Positions 26,405 to 34,564 are shown, counted from the first letter of the stretch. The stretch is 64,000 nt of DNA from an uncultured Bacilli bacterium (GCA_934086315.1 CAKOHZ010000001.1:620001-684000), one strand, 5' to 3'. Made by a program: numbers and translations. The notes: generated from the letters alone by a model not told the origin.

Positions 26405-26453
26405 AAAACATTTACACTTATTACTTCTTTATATACAAAAAAATTATTTAATG

Positions 26454-26462
26454 TGCTATATT
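26454..26462 (+). promoter_or_regulatory. Extended -10 promoter of tmk-thyA-folA
   Basis: TGC TATATT, giving an 80-nt leader before tmk that contains a hairpin plus T6. Confidence 0.5.
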
Positions 26463-26508
26463 AAATATAGAGGTAATATTAGTGTTAATGATAAATTAAT
26501 ACATTTTT

Positions 26509-26536
26509 AACATAGAATATTACTATGTTATTTTTT
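26509..26536 (+). promoter_or_regulatory. Hairpin-T6 attenuator candidate in the tmk leader
   Basis: Stem AACATAG / CTATGTT with a 7-nt loop, followed by A and six T. It lies between the likely promoter and the ribosome-binding site of tmk, not at a gene end. It could be an attenuator, or the end of a short RNA. Confidence 0.5.
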
Positions 26537-26548
26537 AATGGAGGAAAT

Positions 26549-27283
26549 ATGCAAAGAGCAAAAATAATAGTAATTGAAGGAACAGATGGTTCAGGAAAAG
26601 AAACACAAAGTAAAAAGATAGAAGAATACTATTTATCTAAAGGTTTAAAAGTTAAAAAGTATTCATTTCCCCAATATAATACTCCAACTGGTAAAATAGT
26701 AGGTGCATCATACTTAGGAAAACCAGAGTTAGGCGAATCTGTTTTTCCAGAAACATCAGCTGCTGTAGATCCACTTGTTAGTAGTCTTTATTATGCAGCA
26801 GATAGACGTTATAATTTTTTAAAATTTATTGAAGAAGAACTTTATCAAAATGATATTGTAATTTTAGATAGATATACTACATCTAATATGGGACATCAAG
26901 CTGGAAAAGCAAAAACCAAAAAAGAAGAAAATCAAATATTAAGATTTATTGAAAAATTAGAATTTGATTTATGCGAGCTTCCAAGACCAGATGTTGTAGT
27001 ATTTTTATATATGCCATTTGAAGCAGCTAAAGAACTTAGAAAAGGAAGAGTTGCAGGCGATGGAAATGAAAACAGTGAAGAACATTTAAGAAAGGCAGAA
27101 CAAACATATTTAGATATAAGCACTCGTTATGGATGGACACATATAGATTGTCTAAAAACAGATGAATTCAAAAGCATCGAAGACATTAAATCTATTGATG
27201 AAATAAGTGAAGAAATCATTGCCACTCTTAATGATAAACTTGAAGAAGAACCTGGAAAAATAAAAAGAATGACAAGATTTTAA
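26549..27283 (+). CDS. tmk: Thymidylate kinase
   Basis: Phosphorylates dTMP to dTDP with ATP. From the chosen start (GGAGG 5 nt upstream) the protein is 244 residues, longer than usual bacterial enzymes (about 210). It has the P-loop EGTDGSGKETQ, the VILDRYTTSN motif (DRY) and a lid region (ELRKGRVAGDG). An in-frame ATG at 26525 lies in the leader hairpin and is rejected. The sequence is of a divergent tmk subgroup. It heads an operon with thyA and folA that completes dTMP synthesis. Confidence 0.9.
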   Translation: MQRAKIIVIEGTDGSGKETQSKKIEEYYLSKGLKVKKYSFPQYNTPTGKIVGASYLGKPELGESVFPETSAAVDPLVSSLYYAADRRYNFLKFIEEELYQNDIVILDRYTTSNMGHQAGKAKTKKEENQILRFIEKLEFDLCELPRPDVVVFLYMPFEAAKELRKGRVAGDGNENSEEHLRKAEQTYLDISTRYGWTHIDCLKTDEFKSIEDIKSIDEISEEIIATLNDKLEEEPGKIKRMTRF

Positions 27284-27303
27284 TATAAGAAAGTGAGGTA
27301 ATT

Positions 27304-28206
27304 ATGGGACGTTGGGATAAAGAATATCTTAAACTATGCAAAAAAATATTAAAGGAAGGAAAAGAAGTAGAAAATAGAACTGGAATAAATACTATTAAAA
27401 TACCAGCATATAGTTTTGAATTTAATCTTGAAAAAGAATTTCCATTTCTTACAACCAAGCAATTATTTTACAGGCAAGCAATTTTAGAAATGTTATGGAT
27501 TTTCCAAGTACAAAGCAATGATGTAAGGTGGCTCCAAGAAAGAAATGTACATATTTGGGATGAATGGGAAATAGACGAAGATGGACTATGGAAAGCAACA
27601 CAAATGGTTCCAGATGAAAATGGAAAGCTTGTAAAAAAAGAAATAGTAAAAGATTTTGGAAAAGAATGGTCTCATACTATTGGAACAGCATATGGATGGA
27701 TAGTAAGAGAATATGATCAAATAAATAAACTTATAAATACTATTAAAACTAATCCAACAGACAGAAGAATGATAATAAATTTATGGCAAAATAAACACTT
27801 AGATACAGCAGTTCTACCATCATGTGTATGGTCTTCAGAATGGGATGTAACTGATGGACACTTAAATGCATACGTTCATCAAAGAAGTTGCGATGTTCCA
27901 CTAGGACTTCCGTTTAATGTAACACAATATTCAGTATTACTTTATATGATTGCTCACGTAACAGGACTTAAACCAGGTAAACTTTACTGGAGTATTAAAG
28001 ATGCACACATATATGTAAACCAAATTGATGGCATAAAAGAACAAATAAGAAGAGGAAAAGAATTAGAAGATTTACCAGCGCCAAAACTATGGCTAAATCC
28101 AGAAATAAAAGATTTCTATGACTTTGATAATAGTAAAGACCTAAAAGATATAAAAGTTATTGATTACAAACATCATGGAAAAATATCTTTTCCAATCGCA
28201 CAATAG
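27304..28206 (+). CDS. thyA: Thymidylate synthase, ThyA type
   Basis: Methylates dUMP to dTMP using methylenetetrahydrofolate. The 300 residues include RTGINT, WQNKHLDTAVLPSC (catalytic Cys), VHQRSCDVPLGLPFNVTQYS with the dUMP-selecting Asn, and DAHIYVNQ. The usual PCH after the catalytic region reads PSCVWSSEW here, so the common His is Val, and the following stretch differs from the E. coli type. It is 20 bp after tmk and 7 bp before folA, whose product recycles the dihydrofolate it makes. Confidence 0.95.
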   Translation: MGRWDKEYLKLCKKILKEGKEVENRTGINTIKIPAYSFEFNLEKEFPFLTTKQLFYRQAILEMLWIFQVQSNDVRWLQERNVHIWDEWEIDEDGLWKATQMVPDENGKLVKKEIVKDFGKEWSHTIGTAYGWIVREYDQINKLINTIKTNPTDRRMIINLWQNKHLDTAVLPSCVWSSEWDVTDGHLNAYVHQRSCDVPLGLPFNVTQYSVLLYMIAHVTGLKPGKLYWSIKDAHIYVNQIDGIKEQIRRGKELEDLPAPKLWLNPEIKDFYDFDNSKDLKDIKVIDYKHHGKISFPIAQ

Positions 28207-28213
28207 GTGACAT

Positions 28214-28693
28214 ATGAGTTATACAATAATAGCCGCTATAGGAAAAAATAGAGAATTAGGAAAAAATAATAATTTAATATGGCATTTACCTGGAGATTTA
28301 AAATTTTTTAAAGAAACAACAACAGGACACTCAATAATAATGGGAAGAAAAACATTAGAGTCACTTCCAAAATTACTTCCAAATCGCCATCACATAGTTT
28401 TATCAAGTAATGATAATTTTGCATCAGAAATAGAACACTATAAATCATTAAAAGAACTATTAAATAATTTAAAAAATAGAGAAGAAGAATTCTTTGTAAT
28501 AGGTGGAGCATCAATATATAAAGAATTTATAGATTTAGTAGATAAAATGTATCTAACTGAGATAGAAGCTGAATGTAAAGAGGCTGACGCATACTTTCCT
28601 GAATTTAATAAAAAAGAATGGGAAAGAACAATACTAAAAGAAAGCGAAGATAATAATATTACATATAAACATGTATTATATAAGAAGAAGTAA
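28214..28693 (+). CDS. folA: Dihydrofolate reductase
   Basis: NADPH-dependent reduction of dihydrofolate. The 159 residues are normal length. They include IIAAIGKNRELGKNNNLIWH with the proline-tryptophan-like loop WHLPGDLKFF (catalytic Asp), IIMGRKTLESLP, and FFVIGGASIYKEF for cofactor binding. It is the last gene of tmk-thyA-folA, and its stop codon lies in the loop of the terminator hairpin. Confidence 0.96.
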   Translation: MSYTIIAAIGKNRELGKNNNLIWHLPGDLKFFKETTTGHSIIMGRKTLESLPKLLPNRHHIVLSSNDNFASEIEHYKSLKELLNNLKNREEEFFVIGGASIYKEFIDLVDKMYLTEIEAECKEADAYFPEFNKKEWERTILKESEDNNITYKHVLYKKK

Positions 28694-28708
28694 TTCTTCT
28701 TTTTTTTA
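28682..28708 (+). terminator. Terminator of tmk-thyA-folA
   Basis: Stem AAGAAGAA / TTCTTCTT with loop GTAA, followed by a T run; overlaps the folA stop. Confidence 0.8.
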
Positions 28709-28747
28709 ATAAAAAAATATATTATAATATTCATAGGATGTGATGTT

Positions 28748-29656
28748 ATGTTTGAAAAACTATTCAATAAAAATGTAAAATTATTACCAATTTCAACTAT
28801 ATTCGTAGTATTAACTTTAATAATTTGTATCTCATTTCAAATATATTCTAAAAAAACTTTAGAAACTGATTTAGAACTAAATTGTATAACATTTGATCAA
28901 ACAAAAGAAAATGAAAAAGCAAGAATTACAAGAATTAAAAATGTACTTTTGTTAAAAGATAATTACTATTTAGTCATTAATAATGATACATTTTATGTAG
29001 CCAAAATATCAGTAAATGAAGTTAAAAAAATAAGAAAAAATATAAATAAAAATAAAAAAACTGATTTATATGGAAAATCTCAAAAAATAGATGATTCTAC
29101 TATAGAAGAATTTGTAAATACTTATAACAAATTAAAGAAAGATGAAACTATTACTAAGGAAGAATATATAGAAAAATTTGGATATATGTATTTAGATCAA
29201 AAAACAACTGATGACTCTCTTACTAAGAAGAGTAACATAGTAGTAGGAATATCTTTATCATTAGTTTTAGTTGGAATAATAATATCTACAATATTTATAA
29301 AAAATAATAGTAAGAATTATAAATTATTAAAAACACTTAGCAAGTCAGAAATAGCTAAACTCGATAAAGAATTATCTAAATCCAAGAAATATAAAAATAT
29401 ATACATAACAGAAAGCTATATTGTGTTTAATAATTTAGCGCTAAAATTAATAAAGTTTGATAATATTATATTTGCTTATAAAGAAAATAATAAAGTAATT
29501 ATTTATACTAAAAATTTAGATAGTTATAAAATAAAAGAAATAGATGAACTAGATTTATTAAAAGTAATAAAATCAAAAAATAAGAATGCACTAATAGATA
29601 AAACTCAAAAAAATATAGAAACTTTATCTAAAAAGTACAAACTTACTATAGAATAA
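28748..29656 (+). CDS. Two-helix membrane protein, unknown
   Basis: A 302-residue protein with a transmembrane helix at about 13-33, a Lys-rich external region, a second helix at about 162-184 and a C-terminal soluble domain. The soluble domain has alternating strands (IYITESYIVFNNLALKLIKF, IIFAYKENNKVIIYTKN), reminiscent of PH-like folds. Function is not recognised. A TATAAT box and AGGATGTGAT site precede the ATG; it is convergent with the YjcZ-like gene and shares its terminator. Confidence 0.65.
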   Translation: MFEKLFNKNVKLLPISTIFVVLTLIICISFQIYSKKTLETDLELNCITFDQTKENEKARITRIKNVLLLKDNYYLVINNDTFYVAKISVNEVKKIRKNINKNKKTDLYGKSQKIDDSTIEEFVNTYNKLKKDETITKEEYIEKFGYMYLDQKTTDDSLTKKSNIVVGISLSLVLVGIIISTIFIKNNSKNYKLLKTLSKSEIAKLDKELSKSKKYKNIYITESYIVFNNLALKLIKFDNIIFAYKENNKVIIYTKNLDSYKIKEIDELDLLKVIKSKNKNALIDKTQKNIETLSKKYKLTIE

Positions 29657-29679
29657 AAGGAAGTATAAAACTTCCTTTT
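29655..29679. terminator. Bidirectional terminator between 28748 gene and YjcZ-like gene
   Basis: Perfect 10-bp stem AAAAGGAAGT / ACTTCCTTTT with loop ATAAA; T tracts on both strands. Confidence 0.85.
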
Positions 29680-29883
29680 TTAATTATTACAGCTATTACA
29701 ATTATTTGAATAACCATTATTAATAAAACCTACACCAAAGATAATAACTAATAATATAAATAGTACTAATATAATTGCTGCTCCATAGCCATAACCATAT
29801 CCGTTATTATAATAACCTGGATAAGCACCATAATTCATAGCATTACCACCTGCATATCCACCATTATATCCATAATAATACAT
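29680..29883 (-). CDS. YjcZ-type small sporulation-associated protein
   Basis: A 67-residue protein built from a Gly/Tyr/Asn-rich N-terminus (GYNGGYAGG, NGYGYGYG), one very hydrophobic helix (AAIILVLFILLVIIFGVGF) and an Asn/Cys tail (NNCNSCNN). This matches the YjcZ/SscA-like small spore proteins, where a GYG stretch precedes LFILLVI. It has a strong AGGAGG ribosome-binding site on the minus strand. A CATAAAATA element upstream resembles the CATANNNTA -10 of late sporulation sigma factors, but no matching -35 was found. Confidence 0.7.
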   Translation of the reverse strand: MYYYGYNGGYAGGNAMNYGAYPGYYNNGYGYGYGAAIILVLFILLVIIFGVGFINNGYSNNCNSCNN

Positions 29884-29956
29884 ATATTACCTCCTAACTT
29901 ATCTATATTATTTTATGGCGAGCTTCTTATATTGACACTACTAAAATAGCATATAA

Positions 29957-29985
29957 TTTACATTTGATATTATTTTTTGTATAAT
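29957..29985 (+). promoter_or_regulatory. Promoter of ftsW with very short leader
   Basis: TTTACA at 29957-29962, a 17-nt spacer, and TATAAT at 29980-29985. ATG 30000 lies 14 nt beyond the -10 with no ribosome-binding site. Confidence 0.6.
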
Positions 29986-29999
29986 ATACATGATAGAAT

Positions 30000-31241
30000 A
30001 TGAAAAATAAGAAAAAAGTAAAAGTATTAAAACATTTAAATAAAACAATTCTTGCACTTACATTGTTATTTGCTATAGTAGGAGCATTTTTTATATTGGA
30101 TGCATCTTCAATATCGGCAACACTTACGTATGGAAAGGATACACCATACTTCTTTTTCATAAGACAACTTTTATTTGTGTTTGTTTCGTTTTTTATAATA
30201 GCAGTACCGCTTCTTAAAATAGAAACCAAACATTATGAAGCGTTATCTTGTATAGCTGCATTAATATTTTTAGGATTAACGTTATCTAAAATTTTAAGTA
30301 ATGCTATAACAGGAGATATTAGTACCTTAACTATTGATTTAAAAGTAATACAATTACAACCAGCAGAGTTTTTAAAAGTATTCTTAACTCTATATCTTGG
30401 AAGTTTTCTTGGTAAATGGAGTAATTGTAAAAGACCAAAATGGTTAATCATAATACCACTTCTTATATGCTTTGGAGCATTTTTATTAGTTGTTCTTGGT
30501 GGAGACCTAGGTAGCGCAGCTATAATGGCAGCATTATTTGCATTAATATATGTATGTACACCTATAAGAAAAGATATAGTATCTTCAGAAAATCAAAGCG
30601 ATAAATGGCTAAAAACTATATTTATAGGATTAAAATACGTATTAGTAATAGGTTTAGTAGGATCAGTATTGTTATTAAAATTTGGATATAAAATCATACC
30701 AAAAGACTCACTAGAATCAAGCTCAAGATTAAGTAGACTTATATACACGAATCCATGTGATAGATATGAAGAACAAACAGGTTATCAAGTATGTAATGGA
30801 TTTATTGCTATTGATAATGGAGGACTTACAGGAGTAGGTCAAGGTAAATCAGTACAAAAATATTTATATTTACCAGAAAGTCACACTGACTTTATATTCC
30901 CAATAATTGTTGAGGAATTTGGAGTCATGTGTGGTATAGCAATAATACTAGTTTATATGGTATTAACTTATTTAATATTTAGAGTAGCAACAAATACATA
31001 TGAATTATCAAACTCAATAGTATGCTATGGTCTTGGCGTTTACTTTATGCTACACATATTTGTAAATTTAGGTGGAGTACTTGGAATAATACCACTAACA
31101 GGAGTACCACTTCCATTCTTAAGTTATGGTGGAAGTTCATGTTTTGCAATTATCGGAGCATTCACAGCAGTACAAAGAATATACATAGAAAATCAACTAG
31201 AAAAGAAAAATAGAGAAATAAGTAAAATAGTTAATAGATAA
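30000..31241 (+). CDS. ftsW: FtsW-type SEDS peptidoglycan polymerase
   Basis: Polytopic membrane glycosyltransferase that polymerises lipid II at the septum with a class B PBP. The 413 residues span about ten helices. The FtsW-like signature between them reads GGLTGVGQGKSVQKYLYLP followed by SHTDFIFPIIVEEFG, and the end is GVPLPFLSYGGSS. The closely related SpoVE cannot be excluded given the spore genes nearby. It has a Lys-rich N-terminus and no ribosome-binding site. It is followed 11 bp later by a membrane-anchored protein. Confidence 0.9.
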   Translation: MKNKKKVKVLKHLNKTILALTLLFAIVGAFFILDASSISATLTYGKDTPYFFFIRQLLFVFVSFFIIAVPLLKIETKHYEALSCIAALIFLGLTLSKILSNAITGDISTLTIDLKVIQLQPAEFLKVFLTLYLGSFLGKWSNCKRPKWLIIIPLLICFGAFLLVVLGGDLGSAAIMAALFALIYVCTPIRKDIVSSENQSDKWLKTIFIGLKYVLVIGLVGSVLLLKFGYKIIPKDSLESSSRLSRLIYTNPCDRYEEQTGYQVCNGFIAIDNGGLTGVGQGKSVQKYLYLPESHTDFIFPIIVEEFGVMCGIAIILVYMVLTYLIFRVATNTYELSNSIVCYGLGVYFMLHIFVNLGGVLGIIPLTGVPLPFLSYGGSSCFAIIGAFTAVQRIYIENQLEKKNREISKIVNR

Positions 31242-31252
31242 GGAGAATTATA

Positions 31253-31927
31253 ATGAGTAAAGGTAGAAAAATAATAGTAATAGTAACATTTATTTTATTA
31301 GCAATAATTACTGTATGTATGATTGTTAGTAATAATAAAAAACAAAGTGACTCAAAGAAAGAGGATAACAAAGTAGAAGAAAATATTAATCAAAATCAAA
31401 ACAATGGAAAAAAAGAAGAACAAACTACACCAGAGGATAAAAAAGAAGAACTTAATATTGAAGAATTAAAATCAAAAGCAAAAGAAAAAAATACTTTAAA
31501 ATCAAAAGAATTATTAGAACAAACTAAATCACTAGTATCTTCTTCATATAGAATAGATGTAAAAGCTGCAACTGAAGAAGATGATGATTTCAATGAAGAA
31601 TTAGTATTAAAAAAAGATAATACATTCTGGGGATACTATGAATTAGGCTCATCAGGCGCATATGAAGGATATTATATAATAGATAATAACAAATTAACTT
31701 TATATATACATAAGTTATATGGAAGTGATGCAGAATGCATAATACTAAATAATCCAGAAATCATAGAGCTAACTATTGATAATGACAAGATAACAGGTAG
31801 TCTTATAAGAGATTTTAAAAAGGTAACTTTTAACAAAACAACATTTGATAATGAAAAAGGCATTATAAATTATATTAATAATATAGAAGAAACAGTATAT
31901 GAAAATATGGATAAACTATCTGACTAA
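31253..31927 (+). CDS. Membrane-anchored extracytoplasmic protein
   Basis: A 224-residue protein with an N-terminal transmembrane anchor (about 6-26), a low-complexity Lys/Glu/Asn/Gln linker (to about 95) and a small extracellular domain with strands (DNTFWGYYELGSSGAYEGYYIIDNN is its core). There is no lipobox. AAGGAG precedes the ATG, and it is likely co-transcribed with ftsW, so a role at the cell envelope is plausible. Family not recognised. Confidence 0.7.
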   Translation: MSKGRKIIVIVTFILLAIITVCMIVSNNKKQSDSKKEDNKVEENINQNQNNGKKEEQTTPEDKKEELNIEELKSKAKEKNTLKSKELLEQTKSLVSSSYRIDVKAATEEDDDFNEELVLKKDNTFWGYYELGSSGAYEGYYIIDNNKLTLYIHKLYGSDAECIILNNPEIIELTIDNDKITGSLIRDFKKVTFNKTTFDNEKGIINYINNIEETVYENMDKLSD

Positions 31928-31950
31928 GGAACAATAGTTCCTTTTTATTT
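31926..31950 (+). terminator. Terminator of ftsW operon
   Basis: Stem AAGGAAC / GTTCCTT with loop AATA and T5; overlaps the stop codon. Confidence 0.8.
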
Positions 31951-31961
31951 TATTAAAAAAA

Positions 31962-31970
31962 TGTTATAAT
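31962..31970 (+). promoter_or_regulatory. Extended -10 promoter of the ABC-F gene
   Basis: TGT TATAAT, placing the mRNA start near 31977, upstream of the leader peptide and hairpins. The -35 is weak. Confidence 0.6.
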
Positions 31971-31993
31971 GTACGAAAGAAGAGGTGAAAGAG

Positions 31994-32011
31994 ATGAACA
32001 AATTAATATAA
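31994..32011 (+). CDS. Putative leader peptide MNKLI of the ABC-F gene
   Basis: A five-codon reading frame (MNKLI, stop TAA) with its own AGAGG ribosome-binding site 8 nt upstream. It is too short for gene finders. It sits between the promoter and a pair of competing hairpins in front of an ABC-F gene, the usual place of leader peptides in drug-induced translational attenuators. Coding status is inferred from this arrangement. Confidence 0.5.
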   Translation: MNKLI

Positions 32012-32014
32012 GTA

Positions 32015-32051
32015 TGGCATAAACTTTAATTATGCCAAAAAGGAGGCATAA
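32015..32051 (+). promoter_or_regulatory. Mutually exclusive hairpins controlling the ABC-F ribosome-binding site
   Basis: Segment 1 TGGCATAA (32015-32022) pairs perfectly with segment 2 TTATGCCA (32030-32037). Segment 2 can instead pair with segment 3 GGCATAA (32045-32051), which includes the last bases of AGGAGG and the spacer before ATG 32053. The 1:2 form frees the ribosome-binding site and the 2:3 form hides it. Confidence 0.65.
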
Positions 32052-32052
32052 T

Positions 32053-33591
32053 ATGATAGAAATAAAAAATCTATCTATCAAAGTAAATGATAGATACTTA
32101 GTTAAAAATTTATCTCTTAATCTTAACAAAAACGATAAACTAGCCATTATTGGTGAAGAAGGAAATGGAAAATCAACGCTTTTAAAACGTATGATTAATG
32201 AGTGCAATTATGCAGAAGTAACGGGTACTATAAATCTAAATAATAATAAAATTGGCTATTTAGAACAACACATATCAGAGGGTTATAAAGATCAAAATGT
32301 ATATAATTACTTATTCATAAATGATAATGATTATTATAATAAAATAAACAATTTATATAAAAATTTAATAACTTTAAACTTAGAAGAAAATACTTTAGAT
32401 AAAAAAATGAAAGTATTATCCGGTGGAGAAAAAATAAAAGTAGCTATCTTAAAACTATTACTAGATGATAGTGATGTACTTTTATTAGATGAACCTACTA
32501 ATGACCTGGATATTGAAACTTTATTATGGTTAGAAAACTTTATTAATAAAATAGATAAAACAATCATTTATATATCACATGATGAAACGTTACTTTCTAA
32601 AACTGCTAATATGATACTTCACTTAGAAAGTTTAAAAAAGAAAACTGAATGCAAACATACATTATTAAGAATTGGATATGATGAATACGTAGATTTAAGA
32701 CTTAGAACAATTCTTCATCAAACACAAATACATAATTTTGAAATAAAAGAGCTAGAGAAAAGAGAAGAAAAATTAAAATGGCAAAAGCAAAGAGTAGAAT
32801 TTGAACAAAATAATATTTCTAGAGGTGATCCACATGGAGGAAGATTACTCAAAAAGAAAATGCACAACATAAAAAGTCAGGAAAAGAAATTAGAAAACGT
32901 TGACATAACTGAAAAACCAGATCCAGAAGAGTCTATAAGTTTTAAATTTGAAGATGTCTATATACCAAATAGTAAGAAAATACTAAGTTTTAGTGGTTAT
33001 TCATTAAAAATAAATGATACCGTACTATCTAATAATATAGATCTAGAAATATATGGTAATGAACATATATGTATTATAGGTAAAAATGGTTCAGGTAAAA
33101 CTACTTTAATAAGAGAAATTTATAAAATTTTAAAGGATAGAACTGATATAAAAGTAGGTTATATGCCACAAGATTATAACGATATATTTACTGACTACAA
33201 AAGTGTATTAGATTTCATAACAAATAATAGTAAAAATAAAGAAGAAATAACTAAATCAAGAATGTATTTAGGTAACATGAAATTTACAAGTGAAGAAATG
33301 ATAGGTGATATAGATAATCTAAGTGGAGGAAGTAAAGCCAAATTGATACTAATGAAACTTGTTCTTGATAAATGTAATGTGCTAATATTAGACGAACCTA
33401 CTAGAAACGTAAGTCCACTTTCTAATCCGGTAATTAGAAGAGTACTAAAAGAATTTAATGGTACTGTTATTTCAGTATCACATGATAGAAAATATATAGA
33501 AGAAGTACCAACTAAATTATATTTATTAAGCAATAATGGGTTAGATTTAGTAGAAAAAGAAGATTTTATAGAGAAAATTCTCGAAAAATAG
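32053..33591 (+). CDS. ABC-F ATPase, possible ribosome-protection protein
   Basis: A soluble 512-residue protein with two ATP-binding cassettes and no membrane domain. Cassette 1 has IIGEEGNGKST, LSGGEKIK and LLLDEPTNDLD; cassette 2 has IIGKNGSGKTT, LSGGSKAK and LILDEPTRNVSPLSNPVIR, where the usual NHLD D-loop is replaced. A charged linker (KELEKREEKLKWQKQR) lies between them. ABC-F proteins bind the ribosomal E site and either tune translation or displace antibiotics. The start at 32053 follows AGGAGG; ATG 32032 lies in the hairpin. The attenuator favours the resistance type, but this is inference. Confidence 0.88.
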   Translation: MIEIKNLSIKVNDRYLVKNLSLNLNKNDKLAIIGEEGNGKSTLLKRMINECNYAEVTGTINLNNNKIGYLEQHISEGYKDQNVYNYLFINDNDYYNKINNLYKNLITLNLEENTLDKKMKVLSGGEKIKVAILKLLLDDSDVLLLDEPTNDLDIETLLWLENFINKIDKTIIYISHDETLLSKTANMILHLESLKKKTECKHTLLRIGYDEYVDLRLRTILHQTQIHNFEIKELEKREEKLKWQKQRVEFEQNNISRGDPHGGRLLKKKMHNIKSQEKKLENVDITEKPDPEESISFKFEDVYIPNSKKILSFSGYSLKINDTVLSNNIDLEIYGNEHICIIGKNGSGKTTLIREIYKILKDRTDIKVGYMPQDYNDIFTDYKSVLDFITNNSKNKEEITKSRMYLGNMKFTSEEMIGDIDNLSGGSKAKLILMKLVLDKCNVLILDEPTRNVSPLSNPVIRRVLKEFNGTVISVSHDRKYIEEVPTKLYLLSNNGLDLVEKEDFIEKILEK

Positions 33592-33600
33592 CCAAAAAAC

Positions 33601-33629
33601 TAGACAATGTGTATAAATTGTGTTATTAT
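33601..33629 (+). promoter_or_regulatory. Promoter of rplS
   Basis: TAGACA at 33601-33606, a 17-nt spacer, and TATTAT at 33624-33629 with TGT in front. Confidence 0.6.
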
Positions 33630-33635
33630 TATATC

Positions 33636-33672
33636 GCTTAATCCGCTGCATTCATGTATGATTAAATCAAGC
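33636..33672 (+). ncRNA. Candidate L19 leader RNA
   Basis: Between the promoter and rplS, GCTT-AATC (33636-33643) can pair with GATT (33660-33663) and AAGC (33669-33672) around a bulge, with CCGCTGCA in the loop. Position and size fit the Firmicutes L19 leader, an autoregulatory element; I have not matched it to a model. Confidence 0.5.
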
Positions 33673-33691
33673 ACAAAGGAGGATATATAGT

Positions 33692-34030
33692 ATGAATCTA
33701 ATTGACAAGATCAATAAGAAACAAATCAACCCAAATGTTCCTGATTTCCAAGTTGGAGATACAGTAAGAGTTGATGTTAAGATTAAAGAAGGTAAAAGAG
33801 AAAGAATTCAAGCATTCGAAGGAATCGTAACTGCTCGTAAAGGTGGAAGCGTATCTGAAACTTTCACAGTTAGAAAGAAAAGTGGAAGCGTTGGAGTTAA
33901 TAGAATTTTCCCAGTTAATAGCCCACTAATCGATAAGATTACAGTTGTTAAAAAAGGAAAAGTAAGAAGAGCTAAACTTAACTTCTTAAAAGGATTAACA
34001 GGAAGCTTTAGAATTAAAGAAAGAAATTAG
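33692..34030 (+). CDS. rplS: 50S ribosomal protein L19
   Basis: Structural protein of the large subunit near the 30S interface. The 112 residues match L19 throughout: FQVGDTVRVDVKIKEGKRER, QAFEGIVTARKGG, SETFTVRKKS and RIFPVNSPLIDKI, ending in the basic RRAKLNFLKG. It has a strong AAAGGAGG site and a structured leader upstream. It lies 40 bp before lepB, likely co-transcribed. In Bacillus the next gene is rbgA, which here is 7 kb away. Confidence 0.98.
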   Translation: MNLIDKINKKQINPNVPDFQVGDTVRVDVKIKEGKRERIQAFEGIVTARKGGSVSETFTVRKKSGSVGVNRIFPVNSPLIDKITVVKKGKVRRAKLNFLKGLTGSFRIKERN

Positions 34031-34069
34031 GTTTTACACCTAATTTTTTATTAATAAAAGGGAGACTAA

Positions 34070-34564
34070 ATGAAGAAAATATGGAATTCAATAAAAGACT
34101 ATGTATATATAGTCTTGATAGTAGTACTCATAAGAACATTTTTAATAACACCTGCTGCAGTAAGTGGAAGCAGCATGGAAGATACTTTAAAAAGTCATGA
34201 TTTAGTTATTATAAATAAATTAGTTTATAGAATAAAAGATATTGAAAGATTTGATATCGTAGTAGTAAAAAATACAGAAGATAATGATAAAATAATTAAA
34301 AGAGTAATAGGACTTCCAAATGAAACAATAGAATATAAAGATAATAAACTTTATATTAATGATAAAGAAGTAAAGACAAATATCGATTTTAAAGATACTG
34401 ATGATTTTAAAGTTGAAACTAAAGAAGATGAATATTTTGTTTTAGGAGATAATAGACCAGTATCAAAAGATAGTAGACTGCTTGGAAACTTCCATAAAAA
34501 AGATATTATCGGAAGAGTAGGTATAAGATTCTATCCATTTGATAAGGTAGGGCACATAAAATAA
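34070..34564 (+). CDS. lepB: Signal peptidase I
   Basis: Membrane-bound serine protease removing signal peptides from exported proteins such as the thioester protein here. The 164 residues have one N-terminal helix (about 12-30), catalytic Ser35 in SGSSMEDTL and Lys77 in KRVIGLP, followed by the GDNRPVSKDSR box. Short Gram-positive form of normal length. It follows rplS and ends in a terminator shared with the convergent gene. Confidence 0.95.
   Translation: MKKIWNSIKDYVYIVLIVVLIRTFLITPAAVSGSSMEDTLKSHDLVIINKLVYRIKDIERFDIVVVKNTEDNDKIIKRVIGLPNETIEYKDNKLYINDKEVKTNIDFKDTDDFKVETKEDEYFVLGDNRPVSKDSRLLGNFHKKDIIGRVGIRFYPFDKVGHIK

Noticed and set aside
26525..26548. ATG 26525 as start of tmk
   Set aside because: It overlaps the leader hairpin; GGAGG supports ATG 26549 and the conserved P-loop starts soon after it.
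31022..31213. 63-codon ORF inside ftsW
   Set aside because: Out-of-frame shadow of the conserved FtsW C-terminal region.
32032..32052. ATG 32032 as start of the ABC-F protein
   Set aside because: It is within segment 2 of the regulatory hairpin and upstream of AGGAGG; the family N-terminus starts at 32053.
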